A stretch of 64,000 bases of DNA from Melioribacteraceae bacterium (GTDB lineage Bacteria > Bacteroidota > Ignavibacteria > Ignavibacteriales > Melioribacteraceae): the NCBI GenBank assembly GCA_015493615.1, contig WGCV01000019.1:1-64000 (forward strand), given 5' to 3'. Shown in pieces: positions 58,885-64,000 of the stretch. The notes below the pieces were generated by a model. The model saw only the letters and a program-made list of their open reading frames with translations. It was not told the origin of the DNA and did no database searches. A program made the translations under genes and the position numbers. Numbering within the stretch: position 1 is the first letter of the stretch; the number at the start of each line of letters is the position of its first letter.

Positions 58885-59571
58885 TTATCTTCTCCTTCTG
58901 TTTTCTATCATCAATACAAATGCGCCTTTCAGTTTGTTTTGTTCGGCAAATTTAAGAATTTCTCCAATTTTTCCGCGAAAAAATTTTTCATCTTCCATTG
59001 TCAAATTGTAAGCTAAAACTATTTCCCGCTCTTTGCCGAAAACCGAAGAAACTTCCGCGAGAAGTTTCCGGAGTCTGTAAGGCGTTTCCATCAAAACAAT
59101 CAACTCATTAATTTTCTTTAGCTTGATTAATCTTTGTTTACGCAAATCTTTTTTCTGCGGCAGCCATCCTGCAAAGTAGAAGCTGTCTAAATTAAATCCC
59201 GAACCGATTAGCGCCGTAATAACGGAATTAGCTCCGGGAAGAGGAACAACCTTTATCCCCGCATTCAAAACTTGTGATAATAAATAATGCCCCGGGTCAG
59301 AGAATACCGGCGAGCCTGCATCGGAAATTAAAGCCGTTTTTGAAACCTCGGAAATTTTACCAACCAGCTCGCCCGCATCTTCAACCTCGTTATGCTCGTT
59401 TAGCGAGTAGAGTTCCTTTGGCAAAATTTCAAGCTTGGCAAAAAGTCTGCGAGCTTCTTTGTACTCTTCACAGATAACAATATCCGCGTTTCGCAGAACT
59501 TCCAGCGCTCTGAGAGTTATGTCTTTGTAGTTTCCCATTGGGACGGGAACCAGAAATAATGTCGAGTTCAT
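58885..59571 (-). CDS. rsmI: 16S rRNA (cytidine(1402)-2'-O)-methyltransferase RsmI
   Basis: A 228-residue tetrapyrrole-methylase-fold enzyme that 2'-O-methylates C1402 of 16S rRNA, the nucleotide RsmH (31650) methylates on N4. Supporting motifs are LFLVPVPMGNYKDITLRALE, SDAGSPVFSDPGHYLLSQVL, PLPGANSVITALIGSGF and GWLPQKK. The N-terminal PIGN of most homologues reads PVPMGNYKD here, a minor variant. Length is slightly shorter than E. coli RsmI (286) because the C-terminal extension is missing, as in many Bacteroidota. Confidence 0.9.
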   Translation of the reverse strand: MNSTLFLVPVPMGNYKDITLRALEVLRNADIVICEEYKEARRLFAKLEILPKELYSLNEHNEVEDAGELVGKISEVSKTALISDAGSPVFSDPGHYLLSQVLNAGIKVVPLPGANSVITALIGSGFNLDSFYFAGWLPQKKDLRKQRLIKLKKINELIVLMETPYRLRKLLAEVSSVFGKEREIVLAYNLTMEDEKFFRGKIGEILKFAEQNKLKGAFVLMIENRRRR

Positions 59572-59592
59572 ATTAATTATTATCCGTTAAAC

Positions 59593-60642
59593 TCATTTGG
59601 ATTTTACCAGATATTGCGCAATCGCTTCTCCCGCTTTTCCGCTGCCGAAGGCGTCGGATTGTTCGCCGAAATCTGAAACTCCGATTTTCTCAAGAATCAA
59701 ATTTTTATCGGCTCCCACGATGAAATTCCAATTACCTTCAAGCGTTTCAATCCATTCGGTTTCGTCCCGCAAAGTAACGCAAGGTTTTTTTAAGAAATAT
59801 GCTTCCTTTTGCAATCCGCCGCTGTCGGTTAAAACTTTTGTCGAGTTTTTAAGCAAAAGAATCATTTCAAGGTAGCCGACCGGGTCAATTATTTTTACAT
59901 TTCCGGAATAATTTATTTCCGAAATCAAGTTTCGCGTTCTCGGATGAAGCGGAATAACAATCGGCAAGTCGAGTTCGGAGAACGCCTCGAATATCGAAGT
60001 TAGCCGCGCTTTATCGTCTGTGTTTTCGGCGCGGTGAATCGTCCCGAGATAATATTTCTCCAAATCAATAATGTCTGCCAAATTCTTTTTTTCGGACGCA
60101 AGATTTTGGTAATGAAGAATTGAGTCGAACATAACGTCGCCGGAAAATACAACATTATCCTTTATCCCTTCCCGCGCGAGAAGATTAATCGCGTTTTTTG
60201 TCGGAGCAAAAAGGAGTGTGGATATTCTGTCGGTTAAAATTCTGTTTACTTCTTCGGGCATGAGCATATTAAAACTTCTCAGTCCCGCTTCGACGTGAGC
60301 AATTTTAATGTGAAGCTTTGCCGCCGCAAGGGAGCCCGCAATCGTCGAGTTCGTATCGCCGTAAACCAAAACCCAATCCGGTTTTTCCTTAATCAAAACT
60401 TCTTCGATTTTTATCATCATCATTCCGGTTTGAAAAGCGTGCGAACCGGAACCGACTTCAAGGTTGTAATCCGGTTTTCTGATTTCAAGTTCGTCAAAGA
60501 AAACTTTCGACATGTTATCATCGTAGTGCTGTCCGGTGTGAACTAAAATTTCTTCTGTGTCGTCGTATTTTTCAAGCGCTTTGGAAACGACCGCCGCCTT
60601 TATAAATTGGGGGCGCGCGCCGATTATCGAAACTATTTTCAT
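59593..60642 (-). CDS. wecB: UDP-N-acetylglucosamine 2-epimerase (non-hydrolysing)
   Basis: A 349-residue enzyme that interconverts UDP-GlcNAc and UDP-ManNAc, feeding surface polysaccharide. It starts KIVSIIGARPQFIKAAVVSK with the family GARP loop, then HTGQHYDDNMSKVFFDEL, VYGDTNSTIAGSLAAAKL, HVEAGLRSFNMLMPEEVNR and TDSGGLQKEAYFLKKP, RDETEW. All catalytic segments are present. It overlaps the upstream glycosyltransferase start by four bases, so the two are coupled. wecC is not present here. Confidence 0.93.
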   Translation of the reverse strand: MKIVSIIGARPQFIKAAVVSKALEKYDDTEEILVHTGQHYDDNMSKVFFDELEIRKPDYNLEVGSGSHAFQTGMMMIKIEEVLIKEKPDWVLVYGDTNSTIAGSLAAAKLHIKIAHVEAGLRSFNMLMPEEVNRILTDRISTLLFAPTKNAINLLAREGIKDNVVFSGDVMFDSILHYQNLASEKKNLADIIDLEKYYLGTIHRAENTDDKARLTSIFEAFSELDLPIVIPLHPRTRNLISEINYSGNVKIIDPVGYLEMILLLKNSTKVLTDSGGLQKEAYFLKKPCVTLRDETEWIETLEGNWNFIVGADKNLILEKIGVSDFGEQSDAFGSGKAGEAIAQYLVKSK

Positions 60643-61922
60643 ATTAAATTATCCATTAATTTTGCAAGTTCTTCAGCGTTGGTTTTCCGTGAATATTTTT
60701 CCACGTTAAACTTAAATTGGTTTTCTCCCTTTTTCCAATTTTCGTAAAATTCTTTAAGCAATTCGTATGCGCCGGTTTTGTCGGAGTAATCAACCATTTT
60801 GCCGCTTTCGGTATCAAGCAGAATTTTGTGCGCGTCTCCATCAACCGGACCGATTGCATACACAGGTTTTCGCGTTCCGAGATATTCAAAAATTTTGCCG
60901 GTCAAAAATCCTTTGTTATTCGGCACATTATCAATTACGAGAAGCAGGGCGTCGGCTCTCTGTAATATTTCAGTCGATTCGCTGTGAGGAACAAAGCCGC
61001 GTACCTGAAAAAACTCTTCGATGTCAAGCTCTTTTATCAGCGCATAAAATTCCGGCGCAAACCTGCCGGCAAAATTCATCCTGATATTATTAACTCCTTC
61101 ATTTTTGAATTGCCGCAAAGCGTGCATCAATGGATGAGGAATTCGGTCAACCGACATCGAGCCTGTGTAAGCCATAGTAAAATTATCGTTTGCCGGATAA
61201 GGGGCGTCGTGAAAATCGCTTTCATCAAAACCGTTTGGAATGACTGAAACGTTCTTGCCCGGAACTTTTGATTCCAACAGTCCGGCTATGTCGTCGCTGA
61301 CGGTTATGATTTCGTCCGCTTTTTTCAGCGTTTTAATTTCGAGTTTTGAATCGATTAATTTAGTAAGGGAGCTTCTATTCAATTTTTGATTGTAAACAAT
61401 TTCAAGCCAGGGGTCGCGGAAATCGGCGATGAATTTTTTTCCTGTTTTCTCCGAGAGTTTGGCGCCGATTAACGCTGTTGTAGCCGGAGGAGCCGACGCG
61501 AAGATCAAATCGATTTTTACATCATCAATGATTTTTTCCCCTTCCCGGACGGCGCTTTTAAGCCAGCCGATTTTAGCGTCGGGAATAAAAAAATTAGCTC
61601 TTATAAACTTTGAAATTTTCTCTTTCACGGAGCCGCTGTTTTTTACGAGAATATCCGAGGGAATTTTCTCATCCGACTTTTTTCCGGTAAATTTTTTGTA
61701 AAGTGAAAACGGCTCGAATCCTTTAATCTTATATACCTTACAAATTTCAGGAATGTCTTTCTCCAAAGTCGGATCTTCTACGGGAGCGTCGGGATTCGGG
61801 ACAGTAAGAATTACCGGCTGCCAATCGAAAAGAGGAAGATACTTGGCAAATTTCAAAACTCTCTGAACACCCGCTCCTCCCGCCGGAGGCCAATAATATG
61901 TAATGATTAAAACTTTTTTCAT
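60639..61922 (-). CDS. Glycosyltransferase family 4-like protein
   Basis: A 427-residue GT-B transferase. The N-terminal acceptor domain opens KVLIITYYWPPAGGAGVQRV; the C-terminal donor domain shows VSVIPNGFDESDF, YTGSMSVDRIPHPLMHAL and FLTGKIFEYLGTRKPVYAIG with the E(x7)E-like region. It likely adds a sugar in surface polysaccharide or glycolipid synthesis and is coupled to wecB, which suggests a ManNAc-related donor or the same glycan. Substrate unknown. Its promoter region is the repeat-rich gap 61923-62138. Confidence 0.85.
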   Translation of the reverse strand: MKKVLIITYYWPPAGGAGVQRVLKFAKYLPLFDWQPVILTVPNPDAPVEDPTLEKDIPEICKVYKIKGFEPFSLYKKFTGKKSDEKIPSDILVKNSGSVKEKISKFIRANFFIPDAKIGWLKSAVREGEKIIDDVKIDLIFASAPPATTALIGAKLSEKTGKKFIADFRDPWLEIVYNQKLNRSSLTKLIDSKLEIKTLKKADEIITVSDDIAGLLESKVPGKNVSVIPNGFDESDFHDAPYPANDNFTMAYTGSMSVDRIPHPLMHALRQFKNEGVNNIRMNFAGRFAPEFYALIKELDIEEFFQVRGFVPHSESTEILQRADALLLVIDNVPNNKGFLTGKIFEYLGTRKPVYAIGPVDGDAHKILLDTESGKMVDYSDKTGAYELLKEFYENWKKGENQFKFNVEKYSRKTNAEELAKLMDNLI

Positions 61923-61945
61923 TTTTTATTTGGGACTTTTGCAAA

Positions 61946-62069
61946 ACCTAAAATTGTCATATTGAGTTTGCCATAGCAAAGGTGGAAACCTTCCGAAGCA
62001 TATCAAGGTTCGGTTTGATTCCCGGTTTTGAGATTCTTCTCCCGCCAAGGCGGGATCAGAATGACAAAT
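61946..62069. repeat. Dispersed repeats between glycosyltransferase genes
   Basis: The first part (61946 to about 61995) resembles 2138-2188 (ACCTAAAATTGTCATAT, then GGAAACCTTC); the second (62025-62069) is copy 2 of the 45-bp hairpin repeat of 54541. Together they fill most of the 216-base gap and split the glycosyltransferase series. No gene is visible here. Confidence 0.65.
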
Positions 62070-62138
62070 AATTAAGTTTTGTAAATCTTTCTATTTATTA
62101 GAACAAAAATTATTTTTTTATCTGCTCTAGTACATTAC

Positions 62139-63293
62139 CTATGTGAGTTTTGTGCCCGCCGGTTCAGACTCACTATTTTCATTAACAAAATTAATCAGTT
62201 CCTTTGCAAAGCGTTCCCACGAGTACATTCCGGCTCTTTGAGCCACGTTTTTTGCGTAAAAGTCTTCGTCGTAATTTTCATAAAATTTATTAATTGCTTC
62301 CGCGATTTTCGGCGGATTGTTTTTCTCGACTACAAATCCGGTTTTGCCTTCTTCGATTAATTCGCTCAACCCTCCGACGTCTGTCGCAATAACGGGTTTA
62401 CGGAAGTTGTTGGCTATCTGCAGAATTCCGCTTTGAGTCGCGTCCTTGTAAGGAAGCATCACAACGTCAGCCGCCGAGAAGAAATACTTGACCTCTTCAG
62501 TCGGAATAAAATCGTTAAACATCAGAACTTTTTCTTTGAGATTGAATTTTTCAATCATCTCGAAATATTTTTCTTTACCGGAGTAGAATTCTCCCGCGAC
62601 TACCGCAACAAGTTCCGGATCATCAATTCTGGAAAGCGCTTCAAAGAGAGTGTCCAAACCTTTGTAATCCCGAATAAATCCGAAAAAGAGAAGAACCTTT
62701 TTCGCCTTAATTCCGAGTTTTGCGCGCGCTCCTTCCTTATTTACCGGATTGCCGAAATTGGAATAAACCGGATGAAAGAGCTGTTTAACTTTCGCATCGG
62801 GAATTATTTTAAGCAGGTCTTTTTTTACGGATTCGGAAAGCGTTACAAAATAATCCCCGTATCTAAAAAACATTTTCGTCAGCTTCTCATCAAAAGGTTT
62901 TGGCTCGTGGGGAATTACATTATGGCAGAGTATCGCAATTTTTGTTTTATTGTTTTGCTTAACAATTTTTGAAATTGAAGCAAACGCCGGGGCAAAGAAG
63001 GAAAGCCAATAAGCGAAAATCACTAAATCGGGTTTATCCGCCGCAATTTTTTTACCTGCCTTTTTCCAGTTGAGCGGATTAATTGAATCGAGAAGGATCT
63101 CGGAAGGAATCGGCTCGGAACTTTTTTCCGGTTCAAGCTGCGATTTACCGGGGAAAAGAATTTTGGGATACTGCCTTTTAAAAGTAATAACTCTAACTTC
63201 GCGCTCCGGCGCAAGTTCTTTGTAAAGCAATCCTGTAAAGTGGGCTATTCCGCCCCGCAATGGATAAGCCGGAGAAACGATTGTTATTTTCAT
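62139..63293 (-). CDS. Glycosyltransferase family 4 protein
   Basis: A 384-residue GT-B glycosyltransferase with acceptor domain start KITIVSPAYPLRGGIAHFTG and the retaining GT4 donor domain: LLFFGFIRDYKGLDTLFEAL, then ADVVMLPYKDATQSGILQIA (the E(x7)E region is here with Gln/Ala) and KPVIATDVGGLSELIEEGKT. Acts on a surface glycan or lipid, substrate unknown. The start ATG lies 45 bases downstream of the GT2 gene stop, in the same transcription direction. Confidence 0.88.
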   Translation of the reverse strand: MKITIVSPAYPLRGGIAHFTGLLYKELAPEREVRVITFKRQYPKILFPGKSQLEPEKSSEPIPSEILLDSINPLNWKKAGKKIAADKPDLVIFAYWLSFFAPAFASISKIVKQNNKTKIAILCHNVIPHEPKPFDEKLTKMFFRYGDYFVTLSESVKKDLLKIIPDAKVKQLFHPVYSNFGNPVNKEGARAKLGIKAKKVLLFFGFIRDYKGLDTLFEALSRIDDPELVAVVAGEFYSGKEKYFEMIEKFNLKEKVLMFNDFIPTEEVKYFFSAADVVMLPYKDATQSGILQIANNFRKPVIATDVGGLSELIEEGKTGFVVEKNNPPKIAEAINKFYENYDEDFYAKNVAQRAGMYSWERFAKELINFVNENSESEPAGTKLT

Positions 63294-63338
63294 ATTAAGA
63301 TATTCTCTCGGGAAAAAGTTACAAATAACTTTTCCGCG

Positions 63339-64000
63339 TTATTTTGATTCCTTGATGGAAAAATCAAGATCCGTTCTGAACTTGTGCACAAAAAGTTCTC
63401 CGAGAAGTCCGATAGCAAAAAGCTGAACGCCGACAATCATCATCAAAAGTCCGAGCAGCAAAAGCGGGCGATTGCTTAGGGATGTTTTGTGCAGCAGCCA
63501 TTCAAAAGTTAAATAACCGTCGATGAGAAAACCGCCGGCAAATGAAATCGTGCCGATAAATCCGAACAGATGAAGCGGGCGCGTTGCGTATCTCGTAATC
63601 ATAAGAATTGTAAGTAGATCGACAAATCCTTTGAAGAACCGGGAAATTCCGAACTTGGTTTTTCCGTATCTTCTCGGATGATGTTTTACGGGAATTTCGG
63701 TAATCTTAAATCCCTTTTGTCCGGCAAGCACAGGAATGTAGCGGTGGAGTTCGCCGTGGACATAAACGCTTTTGATTACTTCCTTGCGGTACGCTTTTAG
63801 TCCGCAATTGAAATCATGAATTTTAACGTCGGAAGATATGCGCGTCATATAGTTGAAAAACTTTGAGGAATGCCTTTTAATAAAGGGATCGTGGCGGACT
63901 TTCTTCCAGCCGGAAACCAAATCGTAACCTTCGGAAAGCTTTCGCAGAAGATTCGGAATTTCAGCCGGGTCGTCCTGTAAATCGGCGTCCATCGTGATTA
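63339..64000 (-). CDS. Family 2 glycosyltransferase, 5' part beyond the window
   Basis: The visible 217 residues and the few codons up to the window edge are the C-terminal part of a polyprenol-phosphate-type GT2 (DPM1/ArnC/GtrB-like). The catalytic DADLQDDPAEIPNLL (DxD-like) stands at the cut edge, followed by the acceptor-loop NCGLKAYRKEVIK and ITEIPVKHHPRRYGKTKFGI. Two C-terminal membrane helix pairs (FGFIGTISFAGGFLIDGYLT; LLLLGLLMMIVGVQLFAIGL) anchor it. It transfers a sugar to undecaprenyl phosphate. The N-terminus, about 100 residues, lies outside. Confidence 0.88.
   Translation of the reverse strand, partial: ITMDADLQDDPAEIPNLLRKLSEGYDLVSGWKKVRHDPFIKRHSSKFFNYMTRISSDVKIHDFNCGLKAYRKEVIKSVYVHGELHRYIPVLAGQKGFKITEIPVKHHPRRYGKTKFGISRFFKGFVDLLTILMITRYATRPLHLFGFIGTISFAGGFLIDGYLTFEWLLHKTSLSNRPLLLLGLLMMIVGVQLFAIGLLGELFVHKFRTDLDFSIKESK

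Noticed and set aside
1-64000. tRNA, rRNA, riboswitch or known small RNA genes
   Set aside because: No cloverleaf, rRNA-like stretch or recognised riboswitch core was found on reading; absence is not proved without a covariance-model search.

Overview
The window reads as a chromosomal segment of a moderately AT-rich, Gram-negative-type bacterium, most likely from the Bacteroidota/Ignavibacteriota/Chlorobi (FCB) side of the tree. The grounds are a MurE with the DNPR motif of meso-diaminopimelate-specific enzymes, a GSCFA-domain protein, lipoprotein-type propeller repeats common in that group, menaquinone synthesis (menE), and promoters resembling the Bacteroidota TTTG / TAnnTTTG pattern in front of both the phage early operon and mraZ. 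The phylum call is inference; no rRNA or tRNA gene was seen.

Layout. 1-2256: a frameshifted CopG-type antitoxin remnant, menE on the minus strand, and a repeat-rich gap. 2257-3370: a complete IS630-family element with a TA target duplication. About 3371 to 30.7-31.0 kb: a transposable (Mu-like) prophage of about 27 kb. 31.2-47.1 kb: a textbook dcw division and cell-wall operon (mraZ, rsmH, ftsL, ftsI, murE, murF, mraY, murD, ftsW, murG, murC, ftsQ, ftsA, ftsZ) closed by a strong terminator. 47.2-49.2 kb: a TPR sensor histidine kinase. 49.5-54.3 kb: a 1582-residue protein joining an acyl-CoA-synthetase-like domain to a GNAT-like C-terminus. 54.7-56.1 kb: a propeller-repeat lipoprotein. 56.4-64.0 kb, minus strand: a TSUP permease, GSCFA protein, NifU-domain protein, rsmI, wecB, two glycosyltransferases and the C-terminal part of a GT2 enzyme running off the window.

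The prophage has Mu-type replication (MuA with a D-D-E triad, MuB ATPase, GemA-like and DUF3164 proteins, XRE repressor facing a Ner/Cro-like gene over an operator region) and a Mu-type head (terminase, DUF935 portal, gpG-like protein, gpI-like protease with a nested scaffold start, major capsid, gp36/gp37-like proteins). No tail sheath was found. Tail genes look siphovirus-like: a tube-like protein, a chaperone pair with a clear -1 slippery site, and a 999-residue tape measure. Late genes form two divergent blocks left of the repressor; the early block lies at the outer right end and is transcribed towards the prophage edge, with a MuF-like head gene as its last member. This differs from phage Mu. 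Cargo includes a PAPS-reductase-like PP-loop enzyme and three small genes downstream of the repressor that could be expressed in the lysogen. The left edge looks damaged: one short gene follows the tape measure, then the IS and chromosomal repeats.

Non-coding DNA around the host genes holds short palindromes whose stems differ while a central TGAA tetranucleotide is often kept, plus two longer dispersed repeat types. One type also occurs twice, in inverted orientation, inside the prophage. The items most worth following up are the giant ligase-GNAT fusion, the subtilase-like virion protein, the frameshift site, and the five-copy 11-bp iteron at the prophage edge.
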